From: Patellaria atrata CBS 101060
Lineage: Eukaryota; Ascomycota; Dothideomycetes; Patellariales; Patellariaceae
Assembly: GCA_010093705.1 (NCBI GenBank)
Contig: MU006107.1
Location: forward strand, 232,031 to 296,030
Length of the DNA: 64,000 nt
Direction: 5' to 3'
The notes beneath the pieces are model-generated. The model worked only from the letters and a program-made list of their open reading frames with translations, did not search any database and was not told the origin of the DNA. This document shows, in pieces, positions 1 to 11,400 of this stretch (position 1 is the stretch's first letter; every line of letters begins with the position of its first letter). The position numbers and the translations under genes were made by a program.

Positions 1-65
1 CCAAACGAAAGTACCCACACATGATTACCGTCTGAGACATACCATTGCAATGCAGAACCCACGCT

Positions 66-1629
66 TTAATGCTTCACCCCATTAACCAAACCCTCCCTCT
101 TACTCACCGTCTTCGCGCCATCTCCATTCGGCATCCCCACCATCCACGTCGGCGGCACCATACCCGTCTGCTCCTGAATCGTGCTAAACAGCGGCGGCAG
201 ACTCTGGAAAAGACTCCTAATCGGCGCGCCCGCGTCGACGCCCTCGCCCTGATTCCCCGTATTCCACACGCTGATCTTGGGCTGCAGGCCCTGCACCGCC
301 GCCGCGTTCGCCTTAGCCAGCTTCTCGTACGTGTTGTTCTGCAGCATGATGTACTGTATGAGGCCCTGGGGCCCACCCAGCACGTCGGCCAGGGCCCCGT
401 ACGCCTTCGCCATCTCCTGCAGGCCCTGTGCTTCCTTCTGGCGGGAGATGAAGGCGGCATCGGCGGCTTTGGCGGCGCTGATGTAATCCGCTTCCGCCGC
501 CTTCTGGCGCGCGTAGAACTGCGCGTCCGCTTCGCGCTCTTTGGCTATGAAGGCCGCTTCGGCCTCCTTGGTCTCGCGGAAGAGGAGCGCCTCGGCGTCG
601 GCTTGTTGCTGGTATTTGACACCGTCTGCCTTCTTCTCCTGCGTGTAGAGGTCCGCGTCGGCCTTTTGTTCGGCGCTTTCACGCGCGATTTTCGCCTGCG
701 TGACGGTGGTGGCGCGGAGGCGCTCGAGTTCCATCTCCGCGCGCTTCTGCTCGACGATCTTCTGGAGTTCCGAGTCGCGCTGCTCGGCGGTGCGTTGGGC
801 GAGGATCCGCTCGAGGTTCAGCTCCTTCTCGATCTGGATCTCCTTGTTCGTAAGTTTGGCGTCCGCTGCAGCTTTCTCGCCCTTACGCTCGGTTTCGAGG
901 ACGGCGGTTTGCGCGTTGATCTTTGCGATCTCCTGCTTCGTTTGGCCTTGCTTGGACGCCTCGCCAATCTCGCCCGTCATGCGGGCGTGGGCGACGTCGA
1001 CTTTGGCCTGGTTGAGAGCGCCCTCATGTGCCTTGCGCGAGAGGAAGGCGAAGTACTCGCTTCCCGGTGTGTCTTGCAGCTCCTTGACGTTGGCGTTGTA
1101 GATCTTAAGGCCAAATTGATCGAGCTCGGTTTGAACTGATAAGATAACTTTATTCTTGAAAACTTGACGTTCTTTGAAGAGCTCTTCCATCGTCATGGTC
1201 GAGACGATGGACCTGGTCTCGCCCTCGATGATGCCCTTGACGATATCTTGGACGTGGTTGCGGCCTTCACCTACCGAGACGGTGGTTTTACTGGCAGATG
1301 CTGTGGGAGAGCCATCGGATTGACCGGTCAGGAGGACGGCGTATTTGGTCAATGATTCGACGTCGTCGGAGGGGCCGATGGTGAAGACAGCGGGAAGGGA
1401 GAACTTCAACTTCTCTATCGTCATGGCTTGAAGAGTCATCGAGAAGTCGAACGGTGTAACTGAGATTTTGGAGACCTGTACATGGTGAGCTGCGAGTCAC
1501 TTGGTGGTCGTATTGAACTAGTACCTTCTGAAAGGGCATCAATAGCGCCTTCTTCTTGATGAGCACCTTGTCGATACCAGCGCCAGTAATGACGAGGTAC
1601 GAGTTGGATTCGGCCACATGATACCACAT
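66..1629 (-). CDS. Flotillin / reggie-like SPFH-domain protein
   Basis: Flotillins form oligomeric scaffolds on the inner face of ordered membrane domains; in filamentous fungi they sit in plasma-membrane patches behind the hyphal tip. Two exons give 504 aa: exon 1 1629-1525 and exon 2 1475-66, with an intron of 50 nt (GTACTA...TACAG). Joining them makes the usual start MWYHVAESNSYLVITGAGI followed by the SPFH domain (about residues 1-200). From about 200 to 400 the protein is a long Ala/Glu/Lys/Arg-rich coiled coil with repeated ADA and EAE segments. The tail carries the family-like stretch GGPQGLIQYIMLQNNTYEKL. Length fits fungal flotillins. There is no signal peptide or long hydrophobic helix, as expected for an acyl- or hairpin-anchored peripheral protein. 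The GC-rich coding strand leaves a long empty antisense frame, which I rejected as a gene. Confidence 0.95.
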
Positions 1630-2768
1630 CCTGTTGACTAATTTGATCGACTTGGTTGATTAGGAAGAGAAGAGGAAAAGCCTAAAATGAAGGTATGGAT
1701 TTGCGTTAAAGGACCAAATTTAGGGGTGTATTGGAACTCTATGCTACTAGATGTAGAATACTGAGTAAGATGATAAAGTAGAGATGGGAGAGTAAAGAAG
1801 TATGAATTACCGTGACCAGTTTATATACTACTCTACATGCTAGTCGAGATATTGACTGCGGTACATCTTCACCTCACCTTCCACGGTTACCGGCAACAAG
1901 CCACACAGGGATCCTCGGTTAATGGGGGTTAGTGAGGCAATCCCAATGTAGAAAATGCTAAGCAGTGAAATATTATGGATCGTTGTACGGTACATCGTGT
2001 TCTAGAGATTGAATATGACTGAACAAAAGTGAACGGGGATAGTCAGTATAGCAGTCATGTGAGAGGTCCTTGCGAGGCTTCTGCCTTGGCCAAACCAGAC
2101 CAATGCTGGTACGCCGCTGGACGCTCTCAGCCTCGTGGGTCTATAACGCACAGCCACTATTAGCGATAGAGATTAATAGGAATAGCTGATCTACAGTACG
2201 GGATTAGGATGCTGGTATCTGTTCAGCGGCAACCGTGACAGCACATAAGTCCCTCAAATCTGAGCCATGATATAGTCTCCAACTAACGATTTTGTCTCGT
2301 ATCTTGAATTCGAATACAAAATTCAGGTCACGAAAGCTGCAAAAGAAAATCAGAAGAAGATAAGAAGCTGAATGGTCGTAGGGAATAGCTGCAAATGCAT
2401 GGTACGGATATAAGAACAGATACCTTATTCAACGTTGCCGAGATATCCAACCCTAGATCACAACCGCGCACGAGGGACATCTCTAACCGGTCGATCCGAG
2501 AAGAATCGACCTAAGAAGCTTGGTGTTCTTGAGATACGCCTGAGGGGCCATACTCCAGACCGAGATTGATCCAACAATTCGTGTTTTATATGGTTCATCC
2601 TGCGCCACGAGTACAAGTACAGCCTTAGACTTTGCCTCCGGTCACAAAAGAGGTCTAGGAAGAAAGAGAAGGCACTTTTTGGGGATCAAGAACGCTTGAC
2701 TGTAACTTTTAAAATACTCAACTCACTCACTTCCAACATTTGGAGTACTATTGCAACCGGTAAGACTC
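1630..2768. other. Intergenic, divergent promoter region flotillin / conserved unknown
   Basis: About 1.1 kb between two divergently read starts. AT-rich leader sequence lies at 1640-1850 on the flotillin side. I see no gene, RNA or repeat in it. Confidence 0.6.
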
Positions 2769-3525
2769 ATGTCTGCGAAGTTTGACGACCCTTCTCTTCC
2801 CAGTTACGAGGATAGCATCAGGAGTGAAGATTCCAAGACTCCTTCCAGTATTGCACACCAGAGGAGGCCAGATGGACAGGATCTCGTCAACCACCTCACG
2901 AACGTCCGAGGTCAGCATTTGTCGAAACTAATAGACGAGAGGATTCTTCCCCTTCTGGAACAACAAGCTCTATATGGTATCGCGAGGACAACCATAGCAC
3001 TTGTCCCCTCGGATCTCGAACAAATAGACCCAGCACTCTCCGAAGGTAAGTCCTATCCCATCACACGATGTCACCGTACTTAATCGTTCAGATTCGAAAG
3101 CGTCGGCGGCGCCACTTGAACTTGTGAGTCTCTCGGAGGGCGAAAATGTACACCAGATTCAGCTCCAAGGTCAGCTTAATGGAGTTGGATTCTGGACCCA
3201 GCCTGGTGTGGTAGATAGCTTGGAGAACATGCTCCGGATATGTCTTGCTTCATCCTCGAGACTTCATGCTTCTTCCGCTCCACTTAACTCGGCACAAGTG
3301 CAACCCCCGACTTTACCTCCGAGGAGAAATTTCTTTAGTAAAAAATCCAGTTCATCGAGTCCCGTAGCAAGGCAATTCAGCCAACCGAGTACGGGAGATG
3401 AGAAGAAGCACTTGGTTGTAAGAGCCTCTTTAGAAGACCTGTGTTTTCGGACGTTATCTGCGTTCGGCCTTTACGATACTGTCACTGGTAGAGGTGTTGT
3501 GCTAAGAGTCGAGATAAATTTGTAA
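2769..3525 (+). CDS. Conserved fungal protein of unknown function, 236 aa
   Basis: Two exons, 2769-3045 and 3092-3525, with a 46-nt GTAAGT...TTCAG intron, give 236 aa. The first ATG of the frame is at 2769 (MSAKFDDPSLPSYEDSI); upstream there is only a TTG in frame. The early LPSY stretch is PY-like, a possible WW-domain ligand. The best-ordered part is residues about 45-90, a predicted helical block containing KLIDERILPLLEQQALYGIA. After the intron comes a stretch with QLQGQLNGVGFWTQPGVV. A Pro/Ser-rich disordered linker (TLPPRRNFFSKKSSSSSPVA) and a short ordered C-terminus ending VLRVEINL follow. I believe it belongs to a conserved but uncharacterised ascomycete family and assign no function. 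It is convergent with SUA5, whose stop lies 114 bp beyond its own. Confidence 0.8.
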
Positions 3526-3639
3526 TTCTCGAATTGGAGTTCCTCAGAGTGTTTTATGCCTAGTCTAGAGGGTATCTTATTACTGTTAATACGCGTATCA
3601 AAGTACTCCAGCATATTTCCTAGGTCGAATGAATAGTAA

Positions 3640-5217
3640 TCAACCTTTGACCTTAACCTCTGCTGCCTTTCGAAGTCGATTCATGACTGCGGCTGCGACA
3701 TCTCCATCGCTGTCTTGAATACCTTCTACAAAGATAACAGAAACCTCCCTCTTATCGAGATCTCTTAGCGCTGCAAATAATCCTCTTGCAATGTCACTAG
3801 TAGCAGAGCCTAGGTTGATTTCCCACACCGCACTAAATTTTTCAGATTTGTCAAGACCTGCACGTATTATTTCCGCAGAAGGGACTTTGTGTCTCCGAGT
3901 GGAGCTTAACAGATCTAAAAATTGAGGTGCGTTCGAAGCTTGACTCTCCAACCTTTGCTCTACCCCGTTCGTAAATGCAACGTCCTTCTCTTCTGGAGCT
4001 CCCACGGCGTGTTCGACATCATTATCTAAGTCATGGATTATGTTATAACTCGCAGGCCAGAATTTTGTGCGTACCACACCAATGCTCTCCCCACGAAGCA
4101 GGTACGATGTGAAGGTTTCTGACTCTGGTGGATGACTACCGGCTTCATATAGAAAAACGGGGGCTCGGGGAGAATAATGCCGGTATTTCATGCCTGGAGC
4201 CCTTGGTTTGGAGTCTTTCTCAGAGAGATCTTTATATCCTACGACTACATGCTCCCATCCAGGACACTGCTGTAACTGCTCCAAGCTGATACCCCCGGGT
4301 CTTAATATTGCCGGGGGGTTTGATAATCCATCCACCACTGTACTTTCAACACCAACGTCGCAGGGTCCACCATTCAGTATCGTCCGAATCCGTCCCTTGA
4401 GGTCATCCAATACGTGCTCCGCTTCCGTAGGAGAAGGTCTTGTGGAAGCATTTGCGGAGGGAGCAGCAATCGGCCGATCCGCGAGTTTGATAAGAGCTAA
4501 AGCTAATAGACTCTTAGGCATACGCGCACCAAATGTGGAGAGGCCAGCTGTAACTTCTGGAGCTAGCAGGGAATTTGGAGGATTGGGTAGAATGATGGTA
4601 AGAGGGCCTGGCCAGAACCTTTGAATAAGAAGATTATATATTGGCGGTATAGAATCATTCTCGTCTCGGGATTCAGTCTCACCGGGTCCTTTCGAAGTGG
4701 AGGAAGAGTACAAAAGGGCACGTAGCTGGTTGAGAGAAGCAATGTGTACAATGAGCGGATTGTCGGCTGGTCTCTGCTTCGCGTTGTATATTCCTTTCAC
4801 CGCAGAGCTCCTTGTAGCATCTGCGCCCAGTCCATAAACCGTCTCTGTCGGAAATGCGACGGGTATATCGGAGTTGCGTAGCTCCTCCGCAGCCTGCTGG
4901 ATATGCTTCGCGTCTGGAGTGTTGAGGTCCAGTTCAATCTGCCAGTCATCCAATAGTGACACTGATTCTGGAGTAGAAGTAACTCTGCCAATTTTATTAG
5001 CGTCGATGGGTAAGATAACTGTCTCCATTGCGGGGAATGAAACGACTTGATGGGTGACAATCTTTTCAGAGTATTTCAGTGCAGCGACACTGATAGCGCG
5101 TTTTGCGATCGCAGCCTTGAAGAACGACTGCTGTGATAGAAGGCGAACCGTTGCTCGAAGTTGTTTTGAAAATTTATATGCATTGTTCAAGGTTATTAAG
5201 CTACACAAGTGTTGCAT
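3640..5217 (-). CDS. SUA5: Threonylcarbamoyl-AMP synthase SUA5 (YrdC/Sua5 family)
   Basis: Makes threonylcarbamoyl-AMP from threonine, bicarbonate and ATP, the first step of t6A37 modification of ANN-decoding tRNAs. One exon encodes 525 aa. The YrdC domain (about 100-330) shows the PTETVYGLGADAT motif, the K-x-R motif in NAKQRPADNPLIV and the S-x-N motif in PSANASTRPSPT. A linker with RAPGMKYRHYSP leads to the C-terminal Sua5 domain (about 360-525). The first 63 residues are rich in Arg, Lys, Ser and Ala with almost no acidic residues, like a mitochondrial presequence. A second in-frame Met (64, at 5028) begins the typical cytosolic-type N-terminus. Dual cytosolic and mitochondrial forms from two starts are therefore plausible; yeast Sua5 is known to serve both compartments. 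Confidence 0.95.
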   Translation of the reverse strand: MQHLCSLITLNNAYKFSKQLRATVRLLSQQSFFKAAIAKRAISVAALKYSEKIVTHQVVSFPAMETVILPIDANKIGRVTSTPESVSLLDDWQIELDLNTPDAKHIQQAAEELRNSDIPVAFPTETVYGLGADATRSSAVKGIYNAKQRPADNPLIVHIASLNQLRALLYSSSTSKGPGETESRDENDSIPPIYNLLIQRFWPGPLTIILPNPPNSLLAPEVTAGLSTFGARMPKSLLALALIKLADRPIAAPSANASTRPSPTEAEHVLDDLKGRIRTILNGGPCDVGVESTVVDGLSNPPAILRPGGISLEQLQQCPGWEHVVVGYKDLSEKDSKPRAPGMKYRHYSPRAPVFLYEAGSHPPESETFTSYLLRGESIGVVRTKFWPASYNIIHDLDNDVEHAVGAPEEKDVAFTNGVEQRLESQASNAPQFLDLLSSTRRHKVPSAEIIRAGLDKSEKFSAVWEINLGSATSDIARGLFAALRDLDKREVSVIFVEGIQDSDGDVAAAVMNRLRKAAEVKVKG

Positions 5218-5585
5218 TCAAAATCTGTGGGTCACAATTAGAGTGAGCTCGAGAAAAATAAGATGTTATTCAGGGCGAGCCCCAATTTGATTGGTCAAAG
5301 CTCGATGAAGTAGACAATCCATATCATGTGTTTAAGAGCCTTCTTATGCTGATATAGAAATGTTGATTTAATTAAAATCTGTGGTTGCAAAGCAAATACA
5401 CGAATAAATATCCTACGCCAATCCAATACAACAATATCTTAATGAGACTCCGTTGGACATCAAACGCCGATGACGGGAGGTATCATGATGCTCCGCCATA
5501 CTCCATTTCTTAACCCAAGGGGTATCCAATGCCGCGCCACCAAATATAATTGATTGTAACCCAACCCTTTGATTTTATGGCGAGA
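5218..5585. other. Intergenic, SUA5 promoter and RAD21 3' flank
   Basis: 368 bp between two genes read on the minus strand, AT-rich. No feature seen. Confidence 0.5.
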
Positions 5586-7533
5586 TCAAGACGTCGCCTC
5601 TACGGTAGCAGGAGCAACTTGAGATGCGATCTCACCACCTGCTGATGTCTCCGCCCACGAGCCCCAAAGTCCTCTCTTCGCACGGATCCGTAATGGGCCA
5701 CCAAGCTGCGTACTCGATTGCTCAACCTTGATAGCATCCTTGGTTGCTAACACTAGACATTCAAAGAACATCTTAGTCGCATCCGATTTAGTCGTAGTAT
5801 CTTCAGGCAACATCTCTTGGAATAAAACACTGGTCTTCTGTCTTTGCGAGGGACTATCAGCTGCGCTCTCGCCAAACCGCTCGCGCAAGAGGTGTACAGC
5901 ATGTTTAGTACCCAATGATACTGGTCCACTGTCCGCCGGATGGAGAAGGGGCATGGTGGTATCGTCAAAATTATCAGGTAAGGGCGATAATGCTTCTTCG
6001 CTTTCGGCTCTGACAGGAGGAGAGCCAAGTTCTTCCTCGGGGGGAGCTGGAGGTTCATCTTCAAAACCATCCGCACTAGTAACATTGTTGTCACTCGCGG
6101 GCTCAGGCGGGGCAACAGTAAGTGCAACTTCGTCTTCCTCAATTTCCAATTGGGGCGTCTTTCCCGTTCTTGACTCGGCGTCCTCTTCGTCATCCATATC
6201 GGCAACACCACTATCGCGCTTCCTCTTGAGGTCCCGTGACCTTCGAACAACTTCGAGAGACAATATGCCTCTGAGCTCAGGAGCCCAACCTTGACTCCGG
6301 CCGTCACCGAGAATATTTGAAACAAAGCCTCCGGTTTTCTGCATGTTCATTAACGCTAAGAGCATGGGATCTCTGGGCAAGAATGATGGGGATTTGAGAA
6401 TATGAGATCGATCGTTTTGTTGAGCCCGGATCTGGGTAGAACCAATCTCCGTATTAGTATCGGCTTCAAGAACTTTGCGCCTTTTAGCCTTATGAGCTTG
6501 GTGTACAGATAGCTCTTCTTCTTCGGCGTCGACCGTGGTATTGTTCGGGTCCGGATGGAAAGATTCTTCAAGCTCGCGTTCAACGCTTGGTCTCAGTTCG
6601 GATAAAGGAGATAAAGAATCCCGCTCTCTGTCTCGAGGGGTTTGCGCAATTGTGTGTTCGGTATCCTCAGGAAGGAAATGGAAGTTGTCTGCACCACCCA
6701 TGACTACATCGTCATCAACATCCAGCTGCAAAGGATCTTCTATCTGCGGTAGAGCTGAAGGAGAACGGGGAGCAAGTTCAGTATCACCGAGGTCTAGTTC
6801 AAGGTCGTCGCCATCGTAAAGCCTCGTGCTCTCGTCCATCTCTTCAGCAAAAGTCCGCGGGGCGGGCGCCTCTCTCCCTTTTTCGATACTAATATCGTCC
6901 AAAGTAGGGCCATCTCCCAAGTCAAGCTCGAGCCCAAGATCATCTTCTAGTAGCTGTGGTTCCGATGAATGTGCGCGACCCTGCTCAATACTACCGGAGA
7001 GATACTGGCTCGAATCTAGATCAAGCAGATTCGGATCTGGTCGGGTGAGATCAATGTCTGAATCTTGAGAAAGAAGTAGGGACGGATCCATCAAGGGCGC
7101 AAGTAAGTCCGCTTCTGTCAGTGTATCTGGTAAAGTCAAACTGGCCGGGTTAGCTGTATGGGATTGTTCAGCTGGAAGATCGACATTTCCAGGTCTGAAA
7201 GCCTGTCAAAAGTTGGCACATTAGCATATACTCAAAAATTACATTGTAAGAAAGCTATTGGGTCCGTACTAGTTTAATCTTCATCAAGGCCTCGTTGCAA
7301 TCATCCAGCAAATAACGCGCCTTTCTACTATATATTCGCACAACACCAAGTAGTAGTTGACCACTCAGTCTTAGCGCCATCGGCGCCTGGCCTTGATCCA
7401 TGATTGCACCAACACTGCTCTCGATATTTGACTGTAGGATATTGCTTTTTGAGAGTTTGCGCTCGAGATTGGCGGCGAGCCAGACTCGGGCTAAGGGCCC
7501 TGTCTTCGACAGGAGGGTTTCTGAGTAGAACAT
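5586..7533 (-). CDS. RAD21: Mitotic cohesin kleisin subunit RAD21/SCC1/MCD1
   Basis: Kleisin that closes the SMC1-SMC3 ring and is cut by separase at anaphase. Exons 7533-7270 and 7202-5586 (intron GTACGG...GACAG, 67 nt) give 626 aa. Residues 1-88 are the Rad21/Rec8 N-terminal domain (MFYSETLLSKTGPLARVWLA, then the ALRLSGQLLLGVVRIYSRKA helix). The acidic, Ser-rich middle carries two hexapeptides, SIEQGR (159-164) and SIEKGR (193-198), that fit the yeast separase consensus [S/D]xExGR. The C-terminal winged-helix domain (about 525-600) contains VLFQEMLPEDTTTKSDATKMFFECLVLA. The tail ends with a short Ala/Thr-rich extension. The mitotic form is preferred over meiotic REC8 because of the separase sites and length. 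Two ACGCGA hexamers upstream suggest G1/S control. Confidence 0.95.
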
Positions 7534-8461
7534 GATAGCGATATACCAAGATTATATTATTATTGACTAGTATCCAAGAGTAATTGAGATAGTTGACTGT
7601 TTTGGATGCAGTGAGGCGCTCTTATAGCGCGTTGTTATGGTCCGGACGAAGTGACGCGACTGCAAATCTTCCAGTGGGAGCGATCCAAAACAATGTGATT
7701 CCGCCACGCTACGACAGTAACTCACTGTCTTTGCGACTAGAATGCAATATGCAGCAACAAGACGCGATAGAAATTGGAGTTGTGGATGGGATTATGGAGT
7801 GCGACCAGCACAGGCAGATGTGGGTTGAGTGTGTTTGGGGGGTTGGTTGGCGCGAGGATCTGGGAAAAGTCCAACCTGTTGTGGCTGGGATGAGGTAAAG
7901 GTCATATTCACGTGATCACATTCTTGGCATGATCGGCTTCTTCGTGCCACATCCCAAGACATGCGGGAACCTGGAAGTTTGAAGAGTATCGAGTACTGTA
8001 CAGGGCAGTCTCGTACAGTACAGCTATAGATTCTGGATGAATTACTTACCACTATAAGGCTATATGCAAAATAGATATCTCAATGATATACCAATTCCAA
8101 TCTCTTTCCTCCAGCAAAGGTGCTTGATAGTAGTACACTTTGAAGACCTTCAGAACTAGCTCGCTTTGTTAATATCCTCCGTGCTTCTGCTATTAACAGA
8201 TTGAAACGTGCGCGAACGGCTCATGTTTCTGGCAGACAATCCAAATCAACTCACAATAATCTTTCAAAGCAGAACCTACTATCTTGCCCGTTTGCTTCAC
8301 TTCACATACTCGATAATTTCTCGAGCCCGCCCAAATCATTTAATGTCTCGCCTTACCACTTTAGTCCTATAGGGGCTCCACCGTCTTCCCTCACCTGTGA
8401 CCGTCGCAACACCTCGAAGCAACCTACGTCTTCCCCGTCTCACGTTGACGGCCATGAGAAT
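7534..8461. other. Divergent intergenic region RAD21 / PMR1
   Basis: 928 bp shared upstream region. It holds two ACGCGA hexamers (7654-7659, 7762-7767). It also holds a pair of related GTACTGTACA and GTACAGTACA decamers at 7993-8022. No convincing coding sequence; the frames open here are short and lack family motifs. Confidence 0.6.
7654..7767. promoter_or_regulatory. Two ACGCGA (MBF/MCB-like) sites upstream of RAD21
   Basis: ACGCGA at 7654-7659 (inside TGACGCGA) and again at 7762-7767, 121 and 229 bp upstream of the RAD21 ATG. ACGCGT/ACGCGA is the MCB core bound by MBF in fungi, and the orthologous MCD1 of budding yeast is a G1/S gene. The function here is inferred only; isolated ACGCG hexamers also occur elsewhere in this window. 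Confidence 0.35.
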
Positions 8462-11400
8462 ATGTCAAGGGCATCGACACCTACGTTGCCTCTTCACAAT
8501 GTCAAGCTATCGACTCTACGGCCGTCATCACCAAAGCTGCCATCAGCACCATCTTCCAGACCGCAGTCGAGAATGGGAACAACTTCCTCCGCCACGGTAA
8601 CGCGTTACCTTAATCTAAGATATTGAAAAAGCTTGAAACTGATTTTGTACTGTAAATAGTCGATGACAACAACCTTCTCCGTGATCTCTCCCGAAGAGAC
8701 GGCGGAGCGCATAGACACCTCCTTAAAACACGGTCTCTCAACTACCGAAGCTATTAAGCGATTACATGAGGATGGGCCCAATGAACTACCGCACGAAGAA
8801 GCCGAACCCCTATGGCTACGCTTTTTGAAACAGTTCAAAGAAACTCTTATACTTTTATTGCTCGGTTCGGCTGCTGTCTCGTTGTTTTTGGGAAATTTCG
8901 AGGATGCTGTCAGCATCACAGCAGCAGTTACAATCGTGGTTACTGTTGGATTTGTACAGGAATATAGATCGGAAAAATCATTGGAAGCATTAAACCAACT
9001 TGTGCCCCACTCAGCACATGTTATTCGTGGAAGTGCGCCGATAGGGCGCTCGAGGTCGCGCTCGCCTTTTAAAGAGAACGGACATATAGTACAACCGGAT
9101 GCGTCAAAAGTAGAGGATACACCAGAATCTTTGGAAGCCGCGGAGAGAGCTTCAACTACAGTATTGGCCACTCAGCTCGTTGTTGGAGATTTGGTCCTCT
9201 TCCACACCGGGGACCGTATTCCAGCCGATATACGCATCACTCACTCTGCAGACCTTTCAATCGATGAATCTAACTTGACAGGAGAGAATGAAGCCGTCGT
9301 AAAAACCCCACATACTTTGAGCCATTCTGGATCCCAGCAAGCCAACCGCGATTCAAATCCATCTCCTAGAACCCCCTTTTACTCCTCTCCTGCTGGTGGC
9401 ACAGTCGGAGCAGATCTAAGGTTGAATGATAAAACAAATATTGCTTTCATGGGGACACTTGTCCGATCAGGTTATGGTCAAGGTCTTGTTATCGGTACTG
9501 GTACTCATACGGAGTTCGGTGCTATTTCCGCTTCATTACAGTCGATAGAAAGTCCGCGGACGCCTCTACAGTTGTCTATGGATCGTCTTGGAAAAGAGTT
9601 GAGCTATATGTCCTTTGGAGTTATTGCATTTATCATGGTCCTCGGTCTATGGAGAGGATGGGCGTTTTTAGAAATGTTTCAAATTGGTGTTTCATTGGCA
9701 GTAGCTGCTATTCCTGAAGGTTTACCAATTATCGTCACGGTCACACTTGCGCTAGGAGTACTTCGAATGTCCAAGAGGGATGCTATAGTACGCCGCCTCC
9801 CTAGCGTCGAGACACTGGGTTCTGTGAATGTTGTCTGCAGCGATAAGACAGGTGAGGGCTTTCTACGATGAACAATCGTCTAGTGTGGAATCTTTATGCT
9901 AATAATATATCACAAGGAACTCTAACCACAAATCACATGACAGTAACTAAGCTATGGCACTTCGAAGACAATACCCCAGTTGACGTGTCCACGAAGCAGA
10001 AGTTGAGTTCATTAGACTCCGCAACCCGAACCATTCTTAGGATAGGGAATATTGTCAACAACTCGAGGCTTTTACGATCTGATGCTCCAGCCACCGCCTC
10101 TTCAGCCGCTGTCCTTTCATCTACGATTGGTGATGATGGGTCAAGAGCGCGAAGTCGCTGGGTAGGACAACCAACTGACGTCGCTCTGCTAGACCTTCTA
10201 GATACCTTCGGAGAAGATGACGTTCGAGAACGTATTGGTGACCGTCTCTACGAGACTCCATTCAGTTCTGAGCGAAAATGGATGGGTGTTGTTATTAAAG
10301 GCACAGTTGGTGAAGATCCAAGAGGCGGTGGAGCAGACGTGGCCTATATCAAGGGTGCACTCGAAAAAGTTCTCAGTCGTTGTGACACATACATCACACC
10401 CTCTGGACGAGAAGTTGTTCTCGATGAGTCCCGAAAACAGGAAGCAATGAAAGCTGCAGATGCCATGGCGATGGAGGGTCTTCGCGTGCTCGGTCTTGCC
10501 AGCGGACCCGTCAGAGATGCGCATCAGAGCAGACATGGTGGTAACTTGAAAGCCAGAAGCGGCAATGTTACGTCTCAATCTAATAAGCCCTCTCGCAGCC
10601 TTGACAGTGAGGACATTTATCAAGGCCTTGCTTTTGCCGGATTGGTTGGCATGAACGATCCACCACGCAAAGGCGTCGACCGATCCATTCGAAGGCTTAT
10701 TGCTGGGGGTGTCAAAGTTATCATGATCACAGGTGATGCGGAAACTACCGCAGTTGCAATAGGTAAGAAGCTGGGAATTCTTCCGACAATGAATTCATCG
10801 ATAGGTCAAAATGTCATCCGCGGCGACGAATTAGATCGGATGAGCGAAGCGGAACTGGCTGAAGCAATAGCCACGACATCCACATTTGCACGCACAAGTC
10901 CGGAGCACAAGTTGAAGATTGTTCGGGCCTTACAAGCTCGTGGAGATGTTGTTGCCATGACTGGTGACGGTGTAAACGACGCTCCAGCGCTGAAAAAGGC
11001 TGATATTGGGATCTCTATGGGCAAACTCGGAACCGATGTTGCCAAAGAAGCCGCAGACATGATTCTCACGGACGATGATTTCTCCACTATTTTATCTGCT
11101 ATCGAAGAGGGGAAAGGGATCTTCTACAACATTCAGAATTTCCTCACCTTTCAATTAAGCACCAGCGCTGCCGCTCTGAGTCTAGTCTTGCTGAGTACCT
11201 TTCTTGGGTTTCCCAATCCGCTCAATGCTATGCAAATTCTATGGATCAGTAAGTGACTCATTATTTGGAAGATTGAGCTTTTGACTACCATTACCCACTT
11301 TTCCGGGCTATCCATTATCCACTCTTTGTAGTATTCAATCTTTGACTACCTGCTAACACGATTCAGATATCCTAATGGATGGTCCACCAGCCCAATCTCT

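Noticed and set aside
45-1139. 364-codon open frame antisense to flotillin
   Set aside because: The complementary strand encodes a textbook flotillin with intron and correct start. The antisense frame is Arg/Leu-rich and arises from strong third-position GC bias and the repetitive coiled coil.
8605-9171. 188-codon frame antisense to PMR1
   Set aside because: Overlaps the conserved A-domain and TM1-2 of PMR1 on the other strand; no motif of its own.
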